From JACPYF01 sp947085845 (GTDB lineage: Bacteria; Patescibacteriota; Saccharimonadia; Saccharimonadales; Saccharimonadaceae), in NCBI GenBank assembly GCA_947085845.1, contig CAMTXO010000001.1, forward strand, positions 205,743 through 269,742: a stretch of 64,000 bases of DNA, read 5' to 3'. Of this stretch, positions 1-8,445 are shown piece after piece; the stretch's first letter is position 1; each line of letters opens with the position of its first letter. A program made the position numbers and the translations under genes. The notes under the pieces were generated by a model. The model was not told where the DNA came from, made no database searches, and saw only the letters and a list, made by a program, of their open reading frames with translations.

Positions 1-495
1 TGGATGGCTGCCCGAGCTTGTTATATACCAAGGCGAAAAATCTTTAAGGGCTTTTTGTAGCAATGTTGTCGTCAGTAGTGAGTCTTTGCCACCACTCTGG
101 AGTGCAATTGTTCCTTTTTGCTTATAGCTCAATACTGGCTGCTGTACGGGGCTTGGTGTTGCGCTAAACCATGCTAACCCAGCTCGATTGATATCATTTT
201 CGAATGCAAACTGGCTCAGACCTTCTTGGTACACAGCATTAAAAAAAGATACCTGCCATTCATCGAGCTGACCGGGCATTACTAGCACTTCACGAGTCGG
301 AAATGTTTTGAAATACGACGTGCCAACCAAGATAAAGGCCAAAAACAGCGCCCTGTCTAGCAAAGCTTCATCATATTGATATGTAGGCATAGCGAATTGC
401 ACTTCTTCGACAAATTTCCGTTTCTCGTCAAAACTATAAGAAAATCGTGCCTTGCCGTTATTGAAACTGTAGCCTTCAAATATAAACTTGCTCAT
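1..495 (-). CDS. murL: UDP-MurNAc-L-Ala-L-Glu epimerase (MurL-type), 3' end cut by window edge
   Basis: The 165 codons visible are open to the window edge, so only the N-terminal part is present. MurL epimerises the terminal L-Glu of UDP-MurNAc-L-Ala-L-Glu to D-Glu, replacing glutamate racemase in cytoplasmic peptidoglycan precursor synthesis. What I see is an N-terminal beta-rich segment (GYSFNNGKARFSYSF near residues 8-22), a middle part with LAFILVGTSYFKTFPTRE and FFNAVYQEGLSQFAFEN, and an ATP-binding PP-loop-like LQSGGKDSLLT near residues 136-146, all in the order I recall for MurL. The start ATG overlaps the TGA of the upstream murD-type gene (ATGA), which implies translational coupling and a shared pathway. 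The function is inferred from motifs and context; another PP-loop ATPase is the alternative. Confidence 0.8.
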   Translation of the reverse strand, partial: MSKFIFEGYSFNNGKARFSYSFDEKRKFVEEVQFAMPTYQYDEALLDRALFLAFILVGTSYFKTFPTREVLVMPGQLDEWQVSFFNAVYQEGLSQFAFENDINRAGLAWFSATPSPVQQPVLSYKQKGTIALQSGGKDSLLTTTLLQKALKDFSPWYITSSGSHP

Positions 496-1781
496 AGCTC
501 ACCCACTATCCTAGCAAATTCTTCGCCCCTATGGGTAAAATTATTAAACATATCAAAGCTTGGACACCCAGGACTTAGCAGTACTACGTCTCCAGCTTCT
601 GCCATTTCTTTTGCTCTGTTAATGGTTTGCCTGAAATCTTTGCTTGCATCTACTTCAAACCTCATCTCACCAGCCGCTTCACATAGTCGAGATAGTCGAT
701 CGGCGGTTTCGCCAATAAAAATAATTTTTTTAATATTTGTTTGCTTTGTTATTGCCTGTATCAAGCTATCAAAATCAGCATTTTTTTCTGAGCCTCCAAT
801 TATAACTACCTCTGGTTGAGTAAACGATTTTACCGCAGCAATAGTAGCCGCAGGTGCAGAAGAAAAACTATCGTCATAATACGATACTCCGTCATGCTCT
901 CGTACTAGTTCTGTGTGATGAGGCAACCCTTTAAACTCAGAAATTGCTCTAGCAATTGCAGCGGTGTCTTGTGTGTAATGCCATGCTGCAGTTACAGCTG
1001 CACATACATTTTCTAGGTTATGCACACCGAGCAAACCAACCTGTTTAGTTGAACATACTACCTGATCTGCAATTACAATATCTTCGCCTTTTATGTACGC
1101 GCCCTCTGGTGTGTAGTACCGCTGTTTATGACCGACTGAAAGTTGAGCAATCTGAGAGCTATGAGGATTTGCTGGATGATAGATAACAGTGTTATCGGGT
1201 TTTTGATATTTTGCTATGTTCGCTTTTGCCTGAACATATTCGTCCATTGAACTATGTACATTGAGATGATCTGGTTCGACAAGCAATACAACAGCAGTTT
1301 CGGGCGATTTTTCTATATCCCATAGTTGAAAACTTGAAAGCTCATACACTACGATATCTTCTTTTTGAATTTGGCTCAGGATGTCTAGAGCAGGCTTGCC
1401 TATATTACCAACAAGCCACACTTTCTTTCCAGAAGCTTCAAGCATTTTAGCAATAAGTGTACAAGTTGTGCCCTTGCCCTTGGTACCAGTAACCCCAATT
1501 ATAGGTACTGGACACTCATTGAAAAATTCGCGCGTAACAGATGTTATTTCCCCGTTAGTAGATACACTATCCGGTGAAATTGCTGGGGTTTTTACGACTA
1601 AATCAGCCTCAACACCATGAAAGTCATTCGCACTGCCAATAAATTCAATCCCATTTGGTATTTTATATTTTGGTGCTTCTGCGCTGTCATATATAACGAA
1701 TGTTGCATCAGGATAGAGGCCTTTATAGTACTTGTACGCACTTTCGCCTTCAATACCGTATCCTAGCAATGCAATTTTCAT
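492..1781 (-). CDS. murD: UDP-N-acetylmuramoyl-L-alanine--glutamate ligase, MurD2-like
   Basis: This is a cytoplasmic Mur ligase that adds glutamate to UDP-MurNAc-L-Ala using ATP. The N-terminal nucleotide-binding segment is KIALLGYGIEG, the ATP P-loop is VTGTKGKGTT near residues 95-104, and the C-terminal domain carries LSPGCPSFDMFNNF. Canonical MurD has a DSKATN-type motif contacting D-Glu; here the aligned stretch reads DDSFSSAP, without that Lys. Together with the coupled MurL-type gene this suggests a MurD2 that takes L-Glu. I chose the ATG of MKIALLG at 1781 because a GATAAT -10 box (1789-1794) lies 7 bases upstream and the family usually starts there. ATG codons at 1790 and 1808 are alternatives. 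Ligase identity is firm; L-Glu specificity is inference. Confidence 0.93.
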   Translation of the reverse strand: MKIALLGYGIEGESAYKYYKGLYPDATFVIYDSAEAPKYKIPNGIEFIGSANDFHGVEADLVVKTPAISPDSVSTNGEITSVTREFFNECPVPIIGVTGTKGKGTTCTLIAKMLEASGKKVWLVGNIGKPALDILSQIQKEDIVVYELSSFQLWDIEKSPETAVVLLVEPDHLNVHSSMDEYVQAKANIAKYQKPDNTVIYHPANPHSSQIAQLSVGHKQRYYTPEGAYIKGEDIVIADQVVCSTKQVGLLGVHNLENVCAAVTAAWHYTQDTAAIARAISEFKGLPHHTELVREHDGVSYYDDSFSSAPAATIAAVKSFTQPEVVIIGGSEKNADFDSLIQAITKQTNIKKIIFIGETADRLSRLCEAAGEMRFEVDASKDFRQTINRAKEMAEAGDVVLLSPGCPSFDMFNNFTHRGEEFARIVGEL

Positions 1782-1808
1782 ATACTTCATTATCTCATAT
1801 TTTGACAA

Positions 1809-1837
1809 GAAAAAAGCCGGTACTTATATGTACCGGC
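1809..1837 (-). terminator. Rho-independent terminator for the small membrane-protein operon
   Basis: An 8-bp perfect stem (GCCGGTAC/GTACCGGC) is followed on the minus strand by a T6 run. Two further hairpins (1842-1865 and 1866-1882) lie between it and the stop codon at 1887, giving a three-hairpin 3' end. The terminator abuts the murD promoter region. Confidence 0.85.
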
Positions 1838-1886
1838 GCTCCCTCTCGATCATCGATGTCGAGAGGATGGAGATGTCTCCATTTTT

Positions 1887-2267
1887 TTACAAAGGTGATT
1901 TTTCACCATCACCGTTGACTATCCAGTAACAGATAGTCAAAAGTAATAATGCAAGCGCAATCATCAGAAGAATAATACCTCCGCCAGATAGAACAACAAC
2001 CGTAACAGCAGTCGTTGTCATAGCTCCTGCCTCAAATCTGAGCCAGAAAGCTGCTGCGAAAATCAACTCCGTCTTTGTTATGTCTTGGACGACTATGGCT
2101 AGTAAAACTGCGATTACCGAAGCAATCCAGTTTATGACAGGGATGGCCAGTATCGCCAGCCCAAGGGGTAGCCACTCTAGCTGCGGCAGAAGGACCTGTG
2201 TATCAAACCACACAGAAAATGCTACCAATACCAAGACAATGAACACAGCACACAGGCGACGAATCAT
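1887..2267 (-). CDS. small hydrophobic membrane protein, unknown function
   Basis: This is a 126-residue protein that is almost entirely membrane-spanning. Hydrophobic segments lie at about residues 5-30, 32-65, 75-90 and 93-120, with a short polar C-terminus (NGDGEKSPL). I do not recognise the family. Its ATG overlaps the TGA of the preceding gene (ATGA), so it is translationally coupled to the 95-residue membrane protein upstream, and a strong terminator follows. It is the last gene of a three-gene cluster of tiny membrane proteins. There are no catalytic motifs or conserved Cys/His pairs. Holin-like or channel-like roles are possible from size alone, but nothing supports one of them. Confidence 0.7.
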   Translation of the reverse strand: MIRRLCAVFIVLVLVAFSVWFDTQVLLPQLEWLPLGLAILAIPVINWIASVIAVLLAIVVQDITKTELIFAAAFWLRFEAGAMTTTAVTVVVLSGGGIILLMIALALLLLTICYWIVNGDGEKSPL

Positions 2268-2551
2268 TTATTGTCTCCTTCTTCGATTTCGCGAATAATT
2301 CGCTTGTCGATTCTGATGATACCCACAATCATCACACAGATGTAGATAGCAACTCCAACGATTACGACAAATGTACTACCTTTCGAGAGCATCCAGACCG
2401 ACACAACAAACCCAATTACGAGATCGACATTTGTTGCTTTATAGTTTTGGTAAAAGCGTGTGATAGCTCCACCCTTGCCCACAGAGTACGTCAGCATTTC
2501 AACCAAAAGAGCTAGAAACGCAATTACCGAAACAACAAGCACAAGGCTCAT
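2264..2551 (-). CDS. small membrane protein, unknown function
   Basis: This is a 95-residue protein with an N-terminal hydrophobic helix (about residues 2-24), a short basic/polar loop (GGAITRFYQNYKATN), two more hydrophobic helices (about 44-58 and 61-80) and an acidic C-terminus. An AAAGGTGG Shine-Dalgarno sequence sits about 9 bases before the ATG. It ends in an ATGA overlap with the next membrane protein and follows a 32-residue membrane ORF, so the three are probably co-transcribed. I recognise no family. Confidence 0.7.
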   Translation of the reverse strand: MSLVLVVSVIAFLALLVEMLTYSVGKGGAITRFYQNYKATNVDLVIGFVVSVWMLSKGSTFVVIVGVAIYICVMIVGIIRIDKRIIREIEEGDNK

Positions 2552-2583
2552 GCTATTCCACCTTTCAATGTTCGAGATTTTTG

Positions 2584-2682
2584 CTAGTCAAAAAAAATGA
2601 ATACCAGCAGACCAACAATGGCAGCGGTAGTCAAACTATCTGACAAGGCCCAGACAGCTATAAAGGCTATACAGCCCAACAT
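2584..2682 (-). CDS. 32-residue single-pass membrane peptide
   Basis: This small ORF is MLGCIAFIAVWALSDSLTTA followed by a second hydrophobic run ending in FFD. A GGAGG Shine-Dalgarno sequence lies 8 bases before the chosen ATG; an in-frame ATG at 2688 has only 2 bases of spacing and is less likely. The peptide is hydrophobic almost throughout and contains one Cys. It is the first gene of an operon with the 95- and 126-residue membrane proteins. The strong ribosome-binding site and operon position support it being real; its function is unknown. Confidence 0.5.
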   Translation of the reverse strand: MLGCIAFIAVWALSDSLTTAAIVGLLVFIFFD

Positions 2683-2749
2683 CGACATCACCTCCAAGAG
2701 CTCCAACTGACACGTTGTGTATCAGATTGGTTAGTTAAATGATGACAGA

Positions 2750-2783
2750 AATTTAAGTATAAGTCAATCTAGAATATTGTTGC
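2750..2783 (-). promoter_or_regulatory. candidate promoter of the small membrane-protein operon
   Basis: TTGACT lies just upstream of a TATACTTAAAT string at 2750-2760. The same 11-base string occurs upstream of the genes starting at 46129 and 50236, so it is probably a -10 region with a conserved discriminator. The spacing from TTGACT is too short for that hexamer to be its -35, so the exact promoter is uncertain. Confidence 0.35.
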
Positions 2784-4049
2784 AAGTTTTTCGTGTAAAC
2801 GATCGAGTAGCTCTCTGTCGGTATTGGCAACTCCAGCCAAAACCCAAGTCTGATTATCGACAAATTCCTGAGCTAGTTTTGCCAGGTTCTCTGTTTTTAT
2901 AGCTGCAATACGTGCTGGAACTTTGTTGTAGTCATTTACGATGCCGTCGAAAAAGTAGCGGCCAGAATAGTAGCCTGCAATTTGACCAACTGTTTGAGCT
3001 CCCATCTGGTATCGCCCTAAAGCATATTGTTTTGCGGCTTCGACTTCATCTTCTGTTAACTTACCAGCTAAAACTGCTTTTAATTCACGCACAATAATAT
3101 CGAATACTTCTTCTGCTGTATCAATATTCATTTCGCCACCTATTTCCCAAGTGCTATCAGTCTCGAAAGAGCTTGTATCCGACCAGATACCATATGCAAG
3201 ACCTTTTTTGCGTGCGGCACCATAAATTCTAGAATACATCGTACCGGTTAGAAGGTGGTTCAAGCAGCCCATAGAGGCCATTTCGGGATCGCTCAACGGA
3301 CGAGGAAGCACTAACGAGACACCAAACGTTAGGTTCGGAGCCTCTTTACGAGAGATGAGTGTTGGTTTTACAATTTTTGGATGCTCGTCAACATGCATTT
3401 TGAAGCGTTCGCCACTAGGCAAATCCCAATTTTCCAACATTCGTTTAATCTCTGTCTTACGACCATGCAGCTTTCCTGCAACAACAAATCGAAGATTTTG
3501 AGCGGTGTGAGTTCTGTTATGATGCTCACGAATATCTTTTATAGTGACGTTGTTTATTGTTTTCAACCGCTGCGGATATGTCAGAACATCTTCGCCCAGC
3601 AACTGTTGAATGCGTGACCACAAAATTCGATTATAGTTACTGAGATAACCTGTGAGTTCACTTTTCACATTACCTTTTTCAGCTTCCAACTCGTCTGTTT
3701 TAAATTTCGGTGCAGTAATAGACACCTGTTGCAAATCCAATATTCTATCCCACTCAAAGTCTGCACAGCTTGCGATATATTCCATGGAATAATCAGAGGT
3801 AGAGGCATTGTGATAAGCACCATTTTTCGTAAAATCAGCCTCATAAGCATGCTCATCTTTGAAGCGTTCGTTAGCGCCAAATGCCATGTGCTCCATGATG
3901 TGTGCTGTTTCGTATGTGTCCTTGCTCTTTGTTAGCCTGCTACCTGCACGAAAGTTAAATTGAAAGCTCATTACTGTAGCATCGGGCACATCTATCAAAA
4001 GGCCTTTTGCGCCAGATTTTAGTTTGATTTGTTCAACGGTGTGTCTCAA
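2769..4049 (-). CDS. M16 family zinc metallopeptidase
   Basis: This is a pitrilysin-type protease of 426 residues. The inverted zinc motif HxxEH is present as HIMEH at residues 50-54, with a downstream glutamate (ELEAEKG, about 122-126) positioned as the third ligand. The second half has the usual inactive-like M16 fold with the Arg/Tyr region (RKKGLAYGIW). The family degrades peptides or processes leader sequences, and many bacterial members work as homo- or heterodimers. Translation probably starts at TTG, because AGGAAAG lies 7 bases upstream and no better in-frame start exists. It lies 36 bases downstream of secA on the same strand and may handle exported or leader peptides; the substrate is unknown. 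Confidence 0.88.
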   Translation of the reverse strand: MRHTVEQIKLKSGAKGLLIDVPDATVMSFQFNFRAGSRLTKSKDTYETAHIMEHMAFGANERFKDEHAYEADFTKNGAYHNASTSDYSMEYIASCADFEWDRILDLQQVSITAPKFKTDELEAEKGNVKSELTGYLSNYNRILWSRIQQLLGEDVLTYPQRLKTINNVTIKDIREHHNRTHTAQNLRFVVAGKLHGRKTEIKRMLENWDLPSGERFKMHVDEHPKIVKPTLISRKEAPNLTFGVSLVLPRPLSDPEMASMGCLNHLLTGTMYSRIYGAARKKGLAYGIWSDTSSFETDSTWEIGGEMNIDTAEEVFDIIVRELKAVLAGKLTEDEVEAAKQYALGRYQMGAQTVGQIAGYYSGRYFFDGIVNDYNKVPARIAAIKTENLAKLAQEFVDNQTWVLAGVANTDRELLDRLHEKLATIF

Positions 4050-4085
4050 TGTACTGCTTTCCTGTTCCGCCCACCGGTTATTATT

Positions 4086-6668
4086 TTATCTATTCTTCTT
4101 GCGATTCTGACGCTGTTGTTTGCGCTTCTTTTTCACTGTTTTCTTTTTACTGACTTCTTGTTTTTTTACCGAGAAATCAATATCGCGCTCACCAGCCGAA
4201 ACTTCATTCACACCAGCCTCAATTGCACCTTCTGCTGCACGAGTTAGTTCAGTTTCGTGGTATTCACGATGTGCAATATCGCCTCTTGTAACATGGGTAA
4301 TCGCTCTTAATACTTCTGCACGAAGCGTAGCTTGCAAACTATCAAAAAGGTTTTGACTTTCGGAACGATACTCAACTAGTGGATCTCGTTGACCAACGCT
4401 ACGCCAGTGAATACCCTCACGAAGGTGCTGCATATTTTCTAGGTGCTGCATCCATAATGTGTCGAGTACCTGAAGATACACTTCACGCTCGACGGTACGC
4501 ATATTTTCGCTACCAATTTCTTTTTCTTTTTTAACGTACAGTTTTTCGACAGCTTTTAGTGCTTTTTCTCGACGAACTTTGTCTTTTTTCTCTGCTCCAA
4601 TTGCTATAATCGCTTTGTCTCCAATTGGGAAAATGCTGCTGAATTGTGCTGTAAAATCAGGGTTATTTTTTGCTGGTACTACTGTCAAATCAGTAACACT
4701 ATCCTGAACAAGCTTATCAATCTCGGGTTTAATATTTTCACCTTGCAAAATCTCACGACGAATAATATAGACAACTTTTCGATGACGGTTAATAACATTG
4801 TCATACTGAACAACATTTTTACGAGTGTCATAGTTGTAGCCCTCTACACGTTTTTGCGCAGCTTCCAATGTTCTAGATACTGCCCTATTTTGAATAGGCA
4901 TATCTTCATCAACACCAAGTCTATCCATCAAGCTAGCGACTCGCTCACCTTGGAAAATACGCATCAAATCATCTTCGGTAGAAACATAGAACTGAGTAAT
5001 ACCTGGATCTCCCTGACGACCGCCGCGACCACGTAACTGATTATCAATACGACGAGCTTCGTGACGTTCACTACCTATAACTACCAAGCCACCGAGCTTT
5101 TTAACACCTTTGCCGAGTACAATATCAGTACCACGACCAGCAATGTTTGTGGCCAAGGTAACTGCACTTTTTTCACCTGCTTTCGCGACAATTGCGGCTT
5201 CACGTTCGTTGTTTTTTGCATTGAGTAGTTCGTGTTTTATCTTGGCTTTAGTAAGTGCTTTTGAAATAAGTTCGTTCTTTGCAATTGATGCTGAACCGAT
5301 AAGGACCGGGCGCCCAGCTTTCTGGTGCTCTTTGATTTCACCAACAATAGCTTTGATTTTCGCTGCTTCGGTCTTGAAAATAAGATCTGTACGGTCTTCG
5401 CGAATGAGTGGCATATTAGCAGGAACCTGGACCACATCAAGCTCATAGATTTGCTGGAACTCTTCAGCCTCGGTAAATGCTGTTCCTGTCATACCAGAGA
5501 GCTTGTCATACAAACGGAAGTAGTTTTGGAAAGAGATAGTCGCAAGTGTTTGGCTTTCTTGCTGTACCTGAACACTTTCTTTTGCTTCGATAGCTTGGTG
5601 CAAACCTTCGTTATAACGACGACCTTGCATTAAACGCCCCGTAAATTCATCAACGATGACTACTTCGCCATCACTTGCAACAACATAGTCTTTATCACGT
5701 TTAAATAATGTCTGTGCTCGCAGTGCTTGATCCATATGATAGACAGATCGCACAGCATCTGGACTATAGAGGTTTTTAAGGCCGAGCATTTTTTCAACTT
5801 TTGTCACGCCATCATCTGTTAATGCTACACTTTTTCTTTTTTCATCCAGTATATAATCTTCTGGGACGAGTTTGGCCGCAATTTTTGAAAACTGTATGTA
5901 GCTATCTGGACTTTCCGCCGCTGGTGCAGAAATGATAAGCGGTGTACGTGCTTCGTCAATTAAAATTGAGTCCACTTCGTCGACAATTGCAAAATGAAGA
6001 TCACGCTGACGAAGAAGATCGACTTCGTTGACCATGTTGTCGCGCAAATAATCAAATCCAAATTCATTGTTTGTTCCATAGGTAATATCGGCTTCGTAAG
6101 CTTCTTTGCGCGTGGCTGGACGTAGTTTTCGCATACGCGGGTCGTCATGGGCTGTATTATCGAAATCTTTATCAAACAAGAAAGATGCATCATTAATGAT
6201 AATACCTGTTGAAAGTCCTAGGAATCCGTATAGCTGCCCCATCCAACCCGCATCACGCTGCGCTAGATAATCGTTAACTGTGACAACATGAACACCTTTA
6301 CCGCTAAGCGCATTGAGGTATGTTGGCAATGTCGCTACCAAGGTTTTACCCTCACCTGTCTTCATCTCGGCTACGTTGCCTTCGTTAAGCACCATACCGC
6401 CAACAAGCTGTACATCGAAATGACGCATTTTTAGAACACGACTAGATGCTTCACGGACAACCGCAAAAGCTTCAGGTAAAATATCATCAACGGTCGTCTT
6501 TTTGTTTTCTAGTTTTTTCTTTAGGACCTGAGTTTGTTTTTTGAGCTCGCTATCTTTCATAGCAGCGTACTTTTCGGACAACGCATTCACTTCCCCAACA
6601 CGTTTGTTGAGTCTTTTTAGTATCCGCTTTTGCGGATCACCAAACACCTTAGTTAACACTTGTCGCAT
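4086..6668 (-). CDS. secA: preprotein translocase ATPase SecA
   Basis: SecA drives post-translational export through SecYEG at the inner face of the membrane. The 860 residues contain Walker A as MKTGEGKT (102-109), the DEAD-like box VDEVDSILIDEA (about 229-240), the second nucleotide-binding fold with ATNIAGRGTDI, and GERHEARRIDNQLRGRGGRQGD-type motif VI. The C-terminal zinc-binding motif (CxCxSGxxxxCH) found in many SecA proteins is missing and is replaced by a strongly basic Lys/Arg tail. GAGGAGG lies 12 bases upstream of the ATG, and a TATAAT box is at 6716-6721. The gene follows hpf and precedes an M16 peptidase. Confidence 0.98.
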   Translation of the reverse strand: MRQVLTKVFGDPQKRILKRLNKRVGEVNALSEKYAAMKDSELKKQTQVLKKKLENKKTTVDDILPEAFAVVREASSRVLKMRHFDVQLVGGMVLNEGNVAEMKTGEGKTLVATLPTYLNALSGKGVHVVTVNDYLAQRDAGWMGQLYGFLGLSTGIIINDASFLFDKDFDNTAHDDPRMRKLRPATRKEAYEADITYGTNNEFGFDYLRDNMVNEVDLLRQRDLHFAIVDEVDSILIDEARTPLIISAPAAESPDSYIQFSKIAAKLVPEDYILDEKRKSVALTDDGVTKVEKMLGLKNLYSPDAVRSVYHMDQALRAQTLFKRDKDYVVASDGEVVIVDEFTGRLMQGRRYNEGLHQAIEAKESVQVQQESQTLATISFQNYFRLYDKLSGMTGTAFTEAEEFQQIYELDVVQVPANMPLIREDRTDLIFKTEAAKIKAIVGEIKEHQKAGRPVLIGSASIAKNELISKALTKAKIKHELLNAKNNEREAAIVAKAGEKSAVTLATNIAGRGTDIVLGKGVKKLGGLVVIGSERHEARRIDNQLRGRGGRQGDPGITQFYVSTEDDLMRIFQGERVASLMDRLGVDEDMPIQNRAVSRTLEAAQKRVEGYNYDTRKNVVQYDNVINRHRKVVYIIRREILQGENIKPEIDKLVQDSVTDLTVVPAKNNPDFTAQFSSIFPIGDKAIIAIGAEKKDKVRREKALKAVEKLYVKKEKEIGSENMRTVEREVYLQVLDTLWMQHLENMQHLREGIHWRSVGQRDPLVEYRSESQNLFDSLQATLRAEVLRAITHVTRGDIAHREYHETELTRAAEGAIEAGVNEVSAGERDIDFSVKKQEVSKKKTVKKKRKQQRQNRKKNR

Positions 6669-6768
6669 CTAGAACTCAAGCCTCCTCGCTAGCCATTTCA
6701 GCAATATTAGAGTTAATTATACTCTGTTTCCTTGTGTAATAAAAGGTTTCTGACACTTAAAATAAGTT

Positions 6769-7143
6769 TTACGAACTCTCTCTACCAAAACTTCTTTTAA
6801 ATTTACCTAGAAGGTTGTGTGGACCTCTGTGATCAATATGTTTTTCTCGGTATTTGCGTGCTTGTGCTATAATTTTTGCCTCAACTATATCGATAGAGGC
6901 GAGTATGTTCATAGTCGAATCTTTAGCAACAAGTTTTTGATCAGGGACGTGAATGATGACTTCTGCCTCGTATTTATTGCCGTGATCGCGATTAACTTGT
7001 TTAACAATTATCTCTGCTCGTACGCTTTTTGTAGCATGACGTGGCAAATATCGGTCTATTCCACCTATCTTCTTTAGAGCATATTTTTTTGTTTTTTCAT
7101 CGAGTTCGACTTTGATAGCAGTGAGCTTTATATTTTTGATCAT
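6769..7143 (-). CDS. hpf: ribosome hibernation-promoting factor, short HPF/YfiA type
   Basis: This 124-residue protein binds the decoding centre of the 30S subunit and protects idle ribosomes during growth arrest. It has the beta-alpha-beta-beta-beta-alpha pattern of the S30AE domain (NIKLTAIKVELDEKT, then YEAEVIIHVPDQKLVAKDS and MNILASIDIVEAKIIAQ) and a short basic tail, without the C-terminal dimerisation domain of long HPF. AAGGGGGC precedes the ATG, and a TATAAT box at 7169-7174 overlaps the stop codon of serS, giving a leader of roughly 20 bases. The hpf-secA adjacency is common in bacteria. Confidence 0.92.
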   Translation of the reverse strand: MIKNIKLTAIKVELDEKTKKYALKKIGGIDRYLPRHATKSVRAEIIVKQVNRDHGNKYEAEVIIHVPDQKLVAKDSTMNILASIDIVEAKIIAQARKYREKHIDHRGPHNLLGKFKRSFGRESS

Positions 7144-7168
7144 TTTGCCCCCTTTGTATTATGTCTCT

Positions 7169-7174
7169 ATTATA
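7169..7174 (-). promoter_or_regulatory. -10 box of hpf overlapping the serS stop codon
   Basis: TATAAT is preceded by TGC (extended -10) and contains the TAA stop of serS, so the hpf promoter lies inside the end of the upstream gene. Confidence 0.6.
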
Positions 7175-8414
7175 GCACTTCTCGATTACTAAGGTATGGA
7201 CGCAAAACCTCTGGAACGCGTAAAGTTCCGTCTTCATTTTGGTAGTGCTCTATCACTGCAATCAAAGAGCGTGCAAGGCTAACTGCAGTACCATTTAATG
7301 TATGGAGGGTCTCTACAGAGCCGTCTTGCCTCCTAACACGCATATTTAAATTACGTGCTTGGAAGTCTGTACAGTTTGAGCAGCTCGTTAATTCTCGATA
7401 CTTTCCATCAACACTAGACCAATATTCGATGTCATATTTTTTTGCCGCAGGAGCACCAAGATCTCCAGAAGCTATATTGATCACGTGGTATGGAATATTC
7501 AAACTCTGCCAAAGGCTTTCCTCGGTAGCTAAAATATCTTCGTGCATTTTTTTGCTTTGTTCGGGAGTCGTATAGGCATACATCTCAAGTTTGTTAAATT
7601 GGTGCACTCTGAATAAACCGCGAGTATGCTTGCCGTATGTACCTGCCTCTTTACGATAACAAGGTGTTAGTGCGGTGTATTTTAATGGCAAGTCTTTTTC
7701 ATCAATAATTTCACCGGCATGATAACCGGTCAATGGTATTTCTGCTGTAGCAATGAGTGATAGATCTTCTCCTTCAATAAAATATTCATCACTTTGATTG
7801 CTTGTTCGCGGCGCAAAACCTGTACCAGTAGCAATAGTCCCATTTACCATATTTGGAACGCTCATGTATACGAAATCTTTTTTAGTAACAAAATCTAGTG
7901 CGTACTGCGTTAGTGCATTCTCAAGTAGTGCTAGATCCCCCTTTAGGTAGTAAAATTTCGCGCCAGCTACTTTTGCTCCACGTTCAAAATCTACCCAATC
8001 ACGACTTAGACAAAAATCTAAATGATCTTTCGCTCCAGTTGGCTGTTCGCCAAAACGAGAAATCTCTACACTTTTATCTTCATCTCCAACAGGGACATCT
8101 TCGAAAATAATGTTGGGAATAGCACTAAACACACTGCTAAATTCTTCTTCGGTGAGCGTTAGGTCTGCTTCTAAAGTTGCGAGCTTTTCTTTGACTTCTT
8201 TGCCTTCCATTATGAGTTCCGGCTCTGGCTTACCGCCCTTCATTTTGCCAGAAATATCATTACGCTGCGCCCGCAGTTCATCAGCCTGTTGCTGCAGCTG
8301 TCGTCTACGTACGTCTAGCTCTAGAGCAAGGTCGATATCAAGATCGTAGCCTTTCTTTTCTGTGGAGTCTTTTACAAGTTCTGGGTTTTCGCGCAGGAGT
8401 TTAATATCAATCAT
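7170..8414 (-). CDS. serS: seryl-tRNA synthetase
   Basis: This class II synthetase charges tRNA-Ser in the cytoplasm. The 414 residues comprise an N-terminal antiparallel coiled-coil arm (about 25-100, rich in Glu/Leu/Gln) that grips the long variable arm of tRNA-Ser, followed by the catalytic core with LTPCYRKEAGTYGKHTRGLF (motif 2) and LNGTAVSLARSLIAVIEHYQ (motif 3). Length and domain order are normal. Transcription probably starts at or next to the ATG, since TATAAT (8422-8427) is only 7 bases upstream and there is no Shine-Dalgarno sequence. It stands between a gene of unknown function and hpf. Confidence 0.97.
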   Translation of the reverse strand: MIDIKLLRENPELVKDSTEKKGYDLDIDLALELDVRRRQLQQQADELRAQRNDISGKMKGGKPEPELIMEGKEVKEKLATLEADLTLTEEEFSSVFSAIPNIIFEDVPVGDEDKSVEISRFGEQPTGAKDHLDFCLSRDWVDFERGAKVAGAKFYYLKGDLALLENALTQYALDFVTKKDFVYMSVPNMVNGTIATGTGFAPRTSNQSDEYFIEGEDLSLIATAEIPLTGYHAGEIIDEKDLPLKYTALTPCYRKEAGTYGKHTRGLFRVHQFNKLEMYAYTTPEQSKKMHEDILATEESLWQSLNIPYHVINIASGDLGAPAAKKYDIEYWSSVDGKYRELTSCSNCTDFQARNLNMRVRRQDGSVETLHTLNGTAVSLARSLIAVIEHYQNEDGTLRVPEVLRPYLSNREVL

Positions 8415-8421
8415 AGGCCCT

Positions 8422-8427
8422 ATTATA
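8422..8427 (-). promoter_or_regulatory. -10 box of serS (leaderless layout)
   Basis: TATAAT ends 7 bases before the serS ATG, leaving no room for a leader or ribosome-binding site. Confidence 0.65.
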
Positions 8428-8445
8428 CCTGATATCGTAGGTATT

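Noticed and set aside
1887..2682. Toxin-antitoxin or phage holin cluster
   Set aside because: Small hydrophobic proteins alone are not enough; no antitoxin-like partner, endolysin or DNA-binding gene is adjacent.
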